A stretch of 64,000 bases of DNA from Polynucleobacter sinensis (lineage in GTDB: Bacteria > Pseudomonadota > Gammaproteobacteria > Burkholderiales > Burkholderiaceae). The DNA is taken from the NCBI RefSeq assembly GCF_001595985.1, contig NZ_LOJJ01000009.1, forward strand, positions 160,716 through 224,715. Direction: 5' to 3'. Positions 50,847 to 58,519 of the stretch are shown one piece after another (position 1 is the first letter of the stretch; every line of letters begins with the position of its first letter). The notes under the pieces were generated by a model that was not told where the DNA came from, did no database searches, and worked only from the letters and a program-made list of their open reading frames with translations. The translations under genes were made by a program, and so were the position numbers.

Positions 50847-51920
50847 TCAAGCGAGATTATTGCTTGCCAAATCCCATCGGGGTTTGACATCAAAGGCGCC
50901 AGATCTGGTTGAATCATTGTTTTGTGCCAACATCCGTAGTGCTCCTGCAAACGCAATCATGACGCCGTTGTCAGTGCATAGATTGATGGGTGGGTAATGC
51001 ACTTCATAGCGTTGTTTTTTTGCGCTCGCATTTAATGCTTCTCGTAATTGCACATTGGCGCCAACACCGCCAGCTAGAACTAAATGTTTGCAGCCCGTTT
51101 GTTTGAGGGCTTTTTCAGCTTTACTCACCAATACCGCTACTAAGGAATCTACAAAACCTCTCGCCAGATCCGCATGAAATGTTGCAATTTCTGTGGCGTC
51201 TGAAAGTCCGAGCGCCTCAAATTTTTTAACTTGATTGAGGACTGCGGTCTTCAGCCCCGAGAAAGAAAAATCTAAATCTCCGGAGTGCAGCATAGGTTTA
51301 GGTAGTTCAAAGCGCCCTGATTGTCCTTTTTCTGCCAGTTTGGAGATGGCGGCACCTCCTGGATAGTCTAGGCCGAGCAATTTGGCGGTTTTATCAAATG
51401 CCTCACCTGCGGCATCGTCCAAGGTTTCGCCTAGCAGTTGGTATTGACCCACCCCGCTTACCAACATGAGTTGGGTGTGTCCCCCCGAGACTAAGAGGGC
51501 GATAAAGGGAAATTCAGGGGCAGAAGTCCCTAAAAGCGGGGAAAGTAGGTGGCCTTCAAGATGGTGCACCCCAATTGACGGCAAATTGAGGCCTTGTGCA
51601 AGGGATTTGGCAAAAGCGCTGCCCACCAGGAGGGCGCCAGCCAGCCCGGGCCCTTGGGTATAGGCAACGGCGTCAATATCCTTTAATTCGAGCTTTGCCT
51701 CCTCTAATGCCTCATCTAGGAGGGGTAAAACCCGCCGAATATGGTCCCTGGAGGCCAATTCGGGGACTACGCCACCATATTCCTGGTGCATGGCTATTTG
51801 GGAGTGCAAAGCCTGCCCTAAGATGCCTAGATGGGCTGGGGCACGGTTTTCCCAGGGGGTGGTGTTGTATAAAGCCACCCCAGTCTCGTCACAAGAAGTT
51901 TCTATCCCTAAAACAATCAT
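50847..51920 (-). CDS. tsaD: tRNA N6-adenosine threonylcarbamoyltransferase TsaD
   Basis: Transfers threonylcarbamoyl to A37 of ANN-decoding tRNAs, including tRNA-Ile. The 357 residues have the ASKHA-fold motifs [14 protein letters not shown], the metal histidines in [28 protein letters not shown] and [13 protein letters not shown]. It is divergent from rpsU with 77 bases between starts, the usual tsaD/rpsU-dnaG-rpoD arrangement of proteobacteria. Confidence 0.97.
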   Translation of the reverse strand: MIVLGIETSCDETGVALYNTTPWENRAPAHLGILGQALHSQIAMHQEYGGVVPELASRDHIRRVLPLLDEALEEAKLELKDIDAVAYTQGPGLAGALLVGSAFAKSLAQGLNLPSIGVHHLEGHLLSPLLGTSAPEFPFIALLVSGGHTQLMLVSGVGQYQLLGETLDDAAGEAFDKTAKLLGLDYPGGAAISKLAEKGQSGRFELPKPMLHSGDLDFSFSGLKTAVLNQVKKFEALGLSDATEIATFHADLARGFVDSLVAVLVSKAEKALKQTGCKHLVLAGGVGANVQLREALNASAKKQRYEVHYPPINLCTDNGVMIAFAGALRMLAQNNDSTRSGAFDVKPRWDLASNNLA

Positions 51921-51997
51921 TTTTGGCTTGGTCGTGCTAGAATCCGTGATTCAGTTAATTTTTCGATATTTTTCGAGCATATACGAGTTAAACAAGT

Positions 51998-52210
51998 ATG
52001 ACTACAGTCCGCCTCCGTGAGAACGAACCATTTGAAGTGGCATTGCGCCGTTTCAAGCGCACCATTGAAAAAAATGGTCTTTTGACAGATTTGCGTGCCC
52101 GCGAATTTTACGAGAAGCCAACGGCTGAACGTAAGCGCAAGAAGGCAGCTGCTGCTAAGCGCCACTATAAGCGTATTCGCAGCCAAATGTTGCCTAAGAA
52201 GCTTTACTAA
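51998..52210 (+). CDS. rpsU: 30S ribosomal protein S21
   Basis: A 70-residue basic protein: [51 protein letters not shown], quoted in part. It assists mRNA binding by the 30S subunit. It is the first gene of the macromolecular-synthesis cluster. A hexamer TAGAAT at 51938-51943 is a possible -10 box. Confidence 0.97.
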   Translation: MTTVRLRENEPFEVALRRFKRTIEKNGLLTDLRAREFYEKPTAERKRKKAAAAKRHYKRIRSQMLPKKLY

Positions 52211-52245
52211 TCGAATTTAAAAGCTCTCCTCACCGAGAGGCTTTG

Positions 52246-52280
52246 AAACCCGCTGACGGTGAAACGCAGCGGGTTTTTGC
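52246..52280 (+). terminator. Terminator or attenuator after rpsU
   Basis: AAACCCGCTG (52246-52255) pairs with CAGCGGGTTT (52267-52276) and is followed by a T-rich run. It probably uncouples the high expression of rpsU from yqeY-dnaG-rpoD, as known for this cluster in other proteobacteria. Confidence 0.85.
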
Positions 52281-52320
52281 TTTTTAATCTTTAGAAATAT
52301 TTAATATCAGGAATACAGCC

Positions 52321-52767
52321 ATGAGCTTAAAAGATCAAATCACCGAAGATATGAAAAACGCAATGCGTGCAAAAGAAGTGGCCCGCTTGGGGACAATTCG
52401 TCTATTGTTGGCAGCGATTAAGCAGCGTGAAGTAGACGAACGCATTGTGCTTGATGACGCAAGTGTCATCTCTACTGTTGAGAAGATGATTAAGCAACGT
52501 AAAGATTCTATTTCTCAATTTGAAAAAGCGGGGCGCGATGACTTGGTTGCAGTTGAGGCTGCTGAGATGGTGATTTTGCAAACCTATTTGCCAGCACAGA
52601 TGTCTGATGCTGAAGTTGAAGCGGCTGTTGCTGCTGCTGTGGTATCGACTGGCGCCGCTGGTCCGCAAGACATGGGGAAAGTAATTGGTGTCCTCAAGGG
52701 GCAATTAGCTGGTAAGGCTGATATGGGTAAAGTTTCTGGCTTGGTTAAAGCTGCTCTCGCGAAGTAA
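52321..52767 (+). CDS. yqeY: GatB/YqeY domain-containing protein
   Basis: A 148-residue protein with the YqeY fold: SLKDQITEDMKNAMRAKEVARLGTIRLLL (quoted in part), the middle KMIKQRKDSISQFEKAGRDDL, and the small tRNA-binding-like C-terminal domain AGPQDMGKVIGVLKGQLAGKADMG. It resembles the tail of GatB, but its own role is uncertain. Insertion between rpsU and dnaG is typical of betaproteobacteria. Confidence 0.92.
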   Translation: MSLKDQITEDMKNAMRAKEVARLGTIRLLLAAIKQREVDERIVLDDASVISTVEKMIKQRKDSISQFEKAGRDDLVAVEAAEMVILQTYLPAQMSDAEVEAAVAAAVVSTGAAGPQDMGKVIGVLKGQLAGKADMGKVSGLVKAALAK

Positions 52768-52802
52768 TTGAAGAACTCCGAAAACAGTTTCATACTGGCT
52801 TA

Positions 52803-54752
52803 ATGGCGCTGATTCCCCAATCCTTCATAGCCGATCTATTAAATCGGGTCGACATCGTTGATGTGGTTGGACAACATGTGAAGCTAAAAAAAGCGGGTGC
52901 GAACTATCAAGGTTTGTGCCCTTTTCATTCGGAGAAGTCCCCATCATTTTCAGTTTCTCCTACTAAACAGTTTTATCACTGCTTTGGTTGTGGTGCACAC
53001 GGCTCAGCCATTAGTTTTCTGATGGAGTATTCCGGTCTTGGTTATGTGGATGCTATCGAGGATCTAGCGCGTTCCGTAGGCTTGGATGTACCACGCGAAG
53101 AGCGCACCGCAATGGATGCGGTACGTCAACAACAAGCTATGGCTTTAAGCGAGGTGATGAGTTCTGCAGCCGATTGGTATCGCCAGCAACTCAAGGGAGC
53201 TCCCCGCGCAGTCGAATATCTCAAGGGGCGCGGTCTCACTGGTGAGATCGCGAAGCGTTATGCCTTGGGTTACGCCCCTGATGGTTGGCAAGGTCTCGAG
53301 GCTGTTTTTGGTACTTACGCAAATGATGAAGTTGCCAAGACTTTATTAGAGGGTGGTTTACTGATTCAGAGTGAGCAAGGCGATAACGCTCAGACTGCGC
53401 GTCGCTATGACCGCTTTCGTGATCGCATCATGTTTCCAATTCGCAATCCCAAGGGTCAAACGATTGGCTTTGGTGGGCGCATCTTGGATCAAGGTGAGCC
53501 AAAGTACCTAAATTCTCCAGAGACGCCATTGTTCTCTAAAGGCAATACGCTCTACGGCTTATTCGAAGCAAGGCAAGCAATTCGAGCGCAAGAGTATGTG
53601 CTGGTATGCGAGGGTTATATGGATGTGGTGGCGCTTGCGCAATTAGGTTTCCCAAACGCAGTCGCGACATTGGGTACCGCTTGTACAGCAAACCATGTGC
53701 GTATGTTATTGCGTCAAACAGATCGTATTGTTTTTTCCTTTGACGGAGACTCAGCTGGTCAGCGTGCGGCACAACGTGCATTAGAAGCATGTCTGCCATT
53801 GATGTCTGATGACAAGGAGATCCGCTTCCTTTTCCTGCCGACTGAGCATGATCCTGATAGTTATGTCCGCGCTTATGGCGCGCCTGCATTTGAGAAGGTG
53901 ATTAAAGAGGCAATGTCGCTGTCGAGCTTCTTCTTTAAGATCGTGAGTCAAGATCATGAGCTCACTACTCCTGAGGGTAGAGCGCAGACTCATCATGCGG
54001 CTAAGCCGCTACTGCTCTCTATGCCGCCGATTGCTTTGCGGACGCAAATATTGCGTGAGTTAGCGATTCGTACGAATTCTACGCCCGCAGAATTAGAGTC
54101 ATTTTGTGGATTAACGGTAGCGCCCGCTCCAGTACAGCAGGGATCTTATGCGAGCACAAATCAGCGCGCTCCCAATCTGGCTCAAAGCAATGCCGGTAAT
54201 CGAGCTCAAGGCGCCCCTTGGCAAGCATCTAGAGGGTCCGCTAAAAGAGTCGCCTCGCAAAATATCGCACCCCCTCAAGCGCCAACAGATTTGGCAGAGC
54301 AGATGTTACGAGTATTAATTCAGTTTCCGCATTTGGGTAAAGCCTTGGATGCAAATAAGCGAGCACTTGCTCTGCACGCTTCTGAGCTGCGTTCAGAAAA
54401 AGCGTTACAGCTCATGAAAGATTTGCTGGCTCAGTGTGATTTGGTCGAATTGATCCCTGGCGAGAATGGTAAGCCGCCCACTGTGGGTGCTGGTGCATTT
54501 GCATTGTTTCAGGATCAATTGTCTCGAAGTGAGTTAGCCCCTTTGTACGAGGTTCTTAGAAAGCGGGTAATGGGCTCAGATTTGGATCTCGATGGGGCGG
54601 TTGCAGATCTAGAGGGAGCCTTCAAAAAGCTGGAATTGATCAATCTAAAAACAGAAATGACCGAAATCGCCAAAAAGATCGCCGGTAGCACCGCTACTGA
54701 GCAAGATCGGGCTCGCTACAGGGAATTAGGCGAGCGTTTGAAATTTACCTAA
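52803..54752 (+). CDS. dnaG: DNA primase
   Basis: Synthesises RNA primers for replication. The 649 residues have the N-terminal CHC2 zinc ribbon CPFHSEKSPSFSVSP with CFGCGAHG, the TOPRIM catalytic core YVLVCEGYMDVVALAQ, then FSFDGDSAGQRAAQRAL and the acidic DDKEIRFLFLP. A Gln/Ala-rich linker leads to the helical DnaB-interacting C terminus. It lies downstream of yqeY (35-base gap) and upstream of rpoD. Confidence 0.97.
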   Translation: MALIPQSFIADLLNRVDIVDVVGQHVKLKKAGANYQGLCPFHSEKSPSFSVSPTKQFYHCFGCGAHGSAISFLMEYSGLGYVDAIEDLARSVGLDVPREERTAMDAVRQQQAMALSEVMSSAADWYRQQLKGAPRAVEYLKGRGLTGEIAKRYALGYAPDGWQGLEAVFGTYANDEVAKTLLEGGLLIQSEQGDNAQTARRYDRFRDRIMFPIRNPKGQTIGFGGRILDQGEPKYLNSPETPLFSKGNTLYGLFEARQAIRAQEYVLVCEGYMDVVALAQLGFPNAVATLGTACTANHVRMLLRQTDRIVFSFDGDSAGQRAAQRALEACLPLMSDDKEIRFLFLPTEHDPDSYVRAYGAPAFEKVIKEAMSLSSFFFKIVSQDHELTTPEGRAQTHHAAKPLLLSMPPIALRTQILRELAIRTNSTPAELESFCGLTVAPAPVQQGSYASTNQRAPNLAQSNAGNRAQGAPWQASRGSAKRVASQNIAPPQAPTDLAEQMLRVLIQFPHLGKALDANKRALALHASELRSEKALQLMKDLLAQCDLVELIPGENGKPPTVGAGAFALFQDQLSRSELAPLYEVLRKRVMGSDLDLDGAVADLEGAFKKLELINLKTEMTEIAKKIAGSTATEQDRARYRELGERLKFT

Positions 54753-54835
54753 GAATTTTCTGATTTAACCCTAGAAAAACCCGAAATTTACCCCATATTT
54801 TTAGTGCTGGAGGGGGTAAAAAAGTCGCAATCGAC

Positions 54836-54841
54836 TATAAT
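54836..54841 (+). promoter_or_regulatory. Candidate -10 box upstream of rpoD
   Basis: The 224-base gap between dnaG and rpoD contains a consensus TATAAT at 54836-54841, 136 bases before the rpoD ATG. No clear TTGACA lies at the proper distance upstream. Otherwise the gap is AT-rich without an ORF. An rpoD-proximal promoter here would be expected from the family's regulation, but this one is only a motif match. Confidence 0.35.
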
Positions 54842-54976
54842 CCTCTATTCCCAGAAAAAAACCGATTTAATTCAGCCACTTGCGCTTTATTTTGATGAAA
54901 TTTGGGGCAAGTGGACAACGTGACTGTTTTTAATCAGTCGAGATCAATAATCAGTAATGTGAGTAAGTGCTAATAA

Positions 54977-57532
54977 ATGCCTAATACCAAGAAAAAACCA
55001 GTTAAATCCGCTAAGCCAGTAGCAAAGGCGAAAACGCCTGCAAAACCAGTAGCGAAAACAAAAACACCGGCAAAGGTCTCTAAGGCGCCTGCAAAAGCGG
55101 CAGCTAAGACCACTACTAAGTCAGCACCCAAGGCAAAAGCACCTGCAAAACCAGCAGTAAAAGCAAAAACACCAGCCAAGCCTGCTAAACCTGTTGCTAA
55201 GGCGCCTGCAAAAGCAGCAGCTAAGACCACTACTAAGTCAGCACCCAAGGCAAAAGCAACCGCAAAAGTAACCGCAAAAGCACCTGCAAAACCAGCGGCG
55301 AAAGCAAAAGCACCAGCAAAACCAGCAGCGAAAGCAAAAGCACCAGCTAAGCCTGTAGCAAAAGCACCAGTTAAGGCTGAAAAGGTTGAAGTTTCTAAAA
55401 AAGGTAAGGCTGCCGTACCCAAAGTTGAGGTGGTAAAGGAAGTAAAGCCAGCAAAAGAAGCTAAAGAACCCAAGGGTAAAAAAGTTAAAGCCGAAGAAGT
55501 AGATGAAGTAGCTACTGAGGAAGTGAAAAAAGGTCGCAAGCCAAAGGCAGATGTAGCTGAGGGTGTAGAGCCAGTATTAACTGATCGCCAAAAGGCGCGT
55601 GAGCGTAAGGCAAAAGAGAAGGCGCTCTTAAAAGAATTCGCAGCACAGCAGTTAGGTTCCGAAGAGCAACAAGAACTGCGCCGTACTCGCCTGAAAACCT
55701 TAATCAAGATGGGTAAGTCCAAGGGTTATTTGACTCATGGTGAGATGAATGACGTGATGTCTGACGAGTTATCTGATGCTGATGCATTGGAGACTTTGAT
55801 TGGATTGCTAAATGACATCAACATTACTGTCTATGAGCAAGCTCCTGATGCTGAAACACTTTTATTGAACGAAAACACTTCTGCCGCTACTACAGAAGAA
55901 GAGGCTGAAGAGGAAGCGGAAGCCGCTCTCTCAACGGTGGACTCAGAGTTCGGTCGTACAACTGATCCTGTGCGTATGTATATGCGCGAGATGGGTACTG
56001 TTGACTTATTGACTCGCGAAGGCGAGATCGTGATTGCGAAGAAGATTGAAGCCGGTCTCAAAGATATGGTGATGGCTTTAGCCGCCTGCCCAGTCACGAT
56101 TGCAGAGATCTTGGGTAATGTGGACAAGATTGCTAGCGGTGAGATGGAGATTGATCAGTTCGTTGATGGATTGGTTGATCCAAATGCTGAAGATATCAAA
56201 CTAGGGCCAGAAGAGCCAGAGGTTGATCCAGATGCAGAAGAAGGTGATGAGGATGGTGGTGAGGATGAAGGTGGCGGCGGAGGCGGCGGTGCAGCTACAG
56301 CTAATGCTAAGCAATTAGAAGAGTTGAAGCAAATTTCCTTGGAGAAGTTTGCAATTGTTCGTGCGCAAGCCGACAAAATGCGTCGTGCCTTTGATAAGGA
56401 TGGTTACAACTGCCCAGCCTACATTAAGGCGCAAGAGGCGATTCGTGCTGAGTTGCTAGGTTTCCGTTTAACAGCAAAGAGTGTCGAGAAGTTATGCGAC
56501 ACCATGCGCTCCCAGGTAGATCAAGTCTGGAAGCTCGAGCGCGGCATTGTGAGCTTGCTAGTGGATAAGGTTGGCGTCAATCGTGGTGAAGTATTAAAAG
56601 ACTTCCCGAAGATGTCAATGAACTTAGAGTGGACTGCTAAGCTTCTAAAAGAAAACAAGCCTTACACAGCATTATTACAACGTAACGTTCCGGCTATTCA
56701 AGAACTTCAGCAGAAGTTGATTGATATTCAGACTCGCGTAGTCTTGCCACTTCCAGAATTAAAAGAAGTGAATAAGCAAATGATCGCCGGCGAGAAGCGT
56801 GCTCGCGAAGCAAAACGTGAAATGACCGTTGCTAACTTACGTTTGGTAATCTCAATCGCTAAGAAATACACGAACCGTGGTCTACAGTTCTTGGACTTGA
56901 TTCAAGAGGGCAATATTGGTTTGATGAAGGCGGTAGATAAGTTTGAATATCGTCGTGGCTATAAATTCTCTACTTATGCAACTTGGTGGATTCGTCAGGC
57001 GATTACCCGTTCTATTGCCGACCAAGCACGTACGATCCGTATTCCAGTGCATATGATTGAGACAATCAACAAGATGAATCGTATTAGTCGTCAGATCTTG
57101 CAAGAAACTGGCCATGAGCCAGATGCTGCAACCTTGGCGCTCAAGATGGAAATTCCTGAGGACAAGATTCGTAAGATTATGAAGATTGCTAAAGAGCCAA
57201 TCTCCATGGAGACGCCAATTGGTGACGATGAAGATTCTCATTTGGGTGACTTCATTGAGGATGGCAATACCTTAGCGCCAGCGGAAGCAGCTTTGCACGA
57301 CTCTATGCGCGATGTGGTGAAAGATGTTCTTGATTCATTAACACCGCGCGAAGCAAAAGTATTGCGTATGCGCTTCGGGGTTGAAATGAGCACTGACCAT
57401 ACCCTCGAAGAAGTGGGTAAACAGTTTGATGTAACCCGTGAGCGTATCCGTCAGATCGAAGCTAAGGCCCTGAGAAAAATGCGTCATCCTAGCCGTAGCG
57501 ACAAGCTCAAAACCTTCCTTGAGGAAGATTGA
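54977..57532 (+). CDS. rpoD: RNA polymerase primary sigma factor (sigma-70)
   Basis: An 851-residue housekeeping sigma factor, longer than E. coli RpoD (613). Residues 1 to about 165 are a Lys/Ala/Pro-rich low-complexity arm of repeated [16 protein letters not shown] units resembling histone H1 tails. Then come region 1.1, region 1.2 ([20 protein letters not shown], from about 329) and an acidic then glycine-run insert (about 415-440) in the non-conserved region. Region 2 has [19 protein letters not shown] and [15 protein letters not shown] (about 619-680), and region 4 has [20 protein letters not shown] (about 810). No terminator separates it from the tRNA-half repeats 14 bases downstream. 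Confidence 0.97.
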   Translation: MPNTKKKPVKSAKPVAKAKTPAKPVAKTKTPAKVSKAPAKAAAKTTTKSAPKAKAPAKPAVKAKTPAKPAKPVAKAPAKAAAKTTTKSAPKAKATAKVTAKAPAKPAAKAKAPAKPAAKAKAPAKPVAKAPVKAEKVEVSKKGKAAVPKVEVVKEVKPAKEAKEPKGKKVKAEEVDEVATEEVKKGRKPKADVAEGVEPVLTDRQKARERKAKEKALLKEFAAQQLGSEEQQELRRTRLKTLIKMGKSKGYLTHGEMNDVMSDELSDADALETLIGLLNDINITVYEQAPDAETLLLNENTSAATTEEEAEEEAEAALSTVDSEFGRTTDPVRMYMREMGTVDLLTREGEIVIAKKIEAGLKDMVMALAACPVTIAEILGNVDKIASGEMEIDQFVDGLVDPNAEDIKLGPEEPEVDPDAEEGDEDGGEDEGGGGGGGAATANAKQLEELKQISLEKFAIVRAQADKMRRAFDKDGYNCPAYIKAQEAIRAELLGFRLTAKSVEKLCDTMRSQVDQVWKLERGIVSLLVDKVGVNRGEVLKDFPKMSMNLEWTAKLLKENKPYTALLQRNVPAIQELQQKLIDIQTRVVLPLPELKEVNKQMIAGEKRAREAKREMTVANLRLVISIAKKYTNRGLQFLDLIQEGNIGLMKAVDKFEYRRGYKFSTYATWWIRQAITRSIADQARTIRIPVHMIETINKMNRISRQILQETGHEPDAATLALKMEIPEDKIRKIMKIAKEPISMETPIGDDEDSHLGDFIEDGNTLAPAEAALHDSMRDVVKDVLDSLTPREAKVLRMRFGVEMSTDHTLEEVGKQFDVTRERIRQIEAKALRKMRHPSRSDKLKTFLEED

Positions 57533-57545
57533 TTCAAAGACTAAC

Positions 57546-57778
57546 GGGCCCATAGCTCAGTTGGTTAGAGCAGAGGACTCATAATAAAGAAGCCCTAGGG
57601 GTCTTGTAACAAAGACCTCAATAGATTCAAGAGGTTAGTGGTGAATTAGGCGGTATAAATTCACTACACACCGCTTACACACCAGAGCAAAAACCGAGGT
57701 GTGTAGTAAATGCGGTTTTTATGTGGTTTTGAAGTAGTAAACACCGGTAAAAAGGTGTGTAGTGAATGTAAAGTTTTA
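57546..57778 (+). repeat. Tandem unit 1: tRNA-Ile 5' half plus structured spacer
   Basis: The unit begins with a 37-nt sequence identical to exon 1 of the tRNA-Ile(CAU) gene at 58010 (acceptor strand, D-arm, 5' anticodon arm up to the CAT). It then departs into 196 nt unrelated to the tRNA 3' half. Seen in that spacer are a hairpin GGTCTT/AAGACC near 57600-57617, a 13-bp perfect inverted repeat TTCACTACACACC ... GGTGTGTAGTGAA, and an inner TACACACC/GGTGTGTA stem. No T-arm, 3' acceptor strand or group I core follows, so it cannot make a tRNA. It starts 14 bases after the rpoD stop. Confidence 0.85.
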
Positions 57779-58009
57779 GGGCCTATAGCTCAGTTGGTTA
57801 GAGCAGAGGACTCATAAGAAAGAAGCCCTAGGGGTCTTGTAACAAAGACCTCAATGATTTCAAGAGCTTAGTGGTCGATTAGGTAGTTAAAATTGCTTAC
57901 ACACCGCTTACACACCGGAGCATTTTTCATGGTGTGTAGTAAAAGCGGTTTTAGTGTGGTTTTGAAGCGGTAAGCACCCCTCAAAAGGTGTGTAGTAAAA
58001 ACAGTTTTA
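57779..58009 (+). repeat. Tandem unit 2: tRNA-Ile 5' half plus structured spacer
   Basis: Second copy, 231 bp. The 37-nt tRNA half has one difference (GGGCCT in place of GGGCCC). The first 40 nt of spacer are nearly identical to unit 1, including CCCTAGGGGTCTTGTAACAA. The rest is roughly 80 percent identical by eye, with loop sequences changed (GCAAAAACC versus GCATTTTTC) while the CTTACACACC and GGTGTGTAG arms are kept. It ends in AGTTTTA, as unit 1 does, and abuts the intact tRNA gene directly. Non-autonomous insertion units or segmental duplications are both possible. Confidence 0.85.
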
Positions 58010-58298
58010 GGGCCCATAGCTCAGTTGGTTAGAGCAGAGGACTCATAGCGAAAGTTGTGCCTTATGCGTGGAAACTGCATAAGGGATGGTGTCAAATTCG
58101 GAGAAAGCTAAAGGTAGCCAAAAGCTGCACAAGCTAACGCCGAGCGAAGCTTAGTAGAAATACTTTGAACGTGTAGAGACTAGACGGCACCCATCTAAGT
58201 CGAGCAATCGATATGATGAAGGCATAGTCCAGGGAGTTAGGAAACTAACACAAACCGGAATCCTTTGGTCCCAGGTTCAAGTCCTGGTGGGCCCACCA
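58010..58298 (+). tRNA. ileX: tRNA-Ile (CAU anticodon), interrupted by a group I intron
   Basis: Exon 1 is 58010-58046 and exon 2 is 58259-58298, together 77 nt with encoded CCA. The acceptor GGGCCCA pairs with TGGGCCC. The D-arm has AGCTCAGTTGGTTAGAGC, the anticodon stem GAGGA/TCCTT (one G-T pair) encloses loop CTCATAA, and the T-arm has CCAGG/CCTGG with TTCAAGT. Anticodon CAT could mean Met or Ile2. The insertion site and intron type match the Azoarcus tRNA-Ile(CAU) gene, so tRNA-Ile2, modified to lysidine at C34, is preferred over elongator Met. The intron separates the anticodon T from the following A. Confidence 0.88.
58047..58258 (+). ncRNA. Group I intron (IC3-like) in the tRNA-Ile anticodon loop
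   Basis: A 212-nt intron without an ORF. A GTG guide at 58056-58059 can pair with the exon CAT (T-G wobble at the splice site) to form P1. P2 is CCTTATGC/GCATAAGG (58060-58067 with 58077-58084). The core strings GGGATGGTGTCAAATTCGG, AACGCCGAGC, GTAGAGACTAGACGGCACCC and GAAGGCATAGTCCAGGGAG match the catalytic core of the Azoarcus ribozyme from memory. P9 is GTTAG-GAAA-CTAAC (58236-58249), a GNRA tetraloop hairpin. The intron ends with G at 58258, the expected terminal guanosine. Peripheral stems differ from Azoarcus. Self-splicing is expected. Confidence 0.9.
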
Positions 58299-58341
58299 GA
58301 AAAGCAAACCCTCATCAGCAATGGTGGGGGTTTTGTCTTTT
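58271..58341 (+). repeat. Direct repeat copy A: tRNA 3' end plus terminator
   Basis: From the T-arm CCAGGTTCAAGTCCTGG through the CCA end and the terminator to GTCTTTT, this 71-nt segment recurs at 60748-60817 with two substitutions and one deletion. Duplicated tRNA 3' ends are the usual trace of tyrosine-recombinase integration (attL/attR). Confidence 0.85.
58306..58340 (+). terminator. Terminator of tRNA-Ile
   Basis: AAACCCTCA (58306-58314) pairs with TGGGGGTTT (58325-58333, one T-G pair), followed by TGTCTTT. It ends the tRNA transcript, and possibly an rpoD read-through transcript, 8 bases after the CCA. Confidence 0.85.
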
Positions 58342-58342
58342 G

Positions 58343-58363
58343 AGCGTTACTTTGAGTAATGAT
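58343..58363. repeat. GCGTTACTT palindrome, degenerate copy
   Basis: AGCGTTACTTTGAGTAATGAT is an imperfect form of the 21-bp palindrome found intact at 61994 and 62494. It starts two bases after the repeat that ends the tRNA terminator. The remaining 58364-58519 stretch up to the binding-protein gene shows no other feature that I can support. Confidence 0.5.
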
Positions 58364-58519
58364 TGTGGGGCTGCTTTCGGTCAGTTTGAGACGCCTAGTC
58401 ATGCTTTAATGTAGTGCATGAAGCTAGTAGACATATGCTACCCCCTAGGTAATAATTCTAAGAATTAGCAATAACTAAACTCACTATCTCTTTATGAATT
58501 CATTGGGTCAGAATCAATC

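Noticed and set aside
54970..55722. Minus-strand 250-residue Ala/Phe/Gly-rich open frame
   Set aside because: It is the complement of the Lys/Ala/Pro repeat arm of rpoD; its repetitive composition follows from that repeat and it has no ribosome binding site or family.
57546..57582. Two further tRNA-Ile genes at 57546 and 57779
   Set aside because: Only the 5' 37 nt are present; there is no T-arm or 3' acceptor strand in either unit.
57583..57778. Spacer of unit 1 as a second, degenerate group I intron
   Set aside because: None of the core strings of the intron at 58047-58258 (P3-P8, P7, terminal G) is present, and no tRNA 3' exon follows.
57546..58009. CRISPR-like array
   Set aside because: Only two units with 195-bp conserved spacers and tRNA-derived repeats, and no cas genes nearby.
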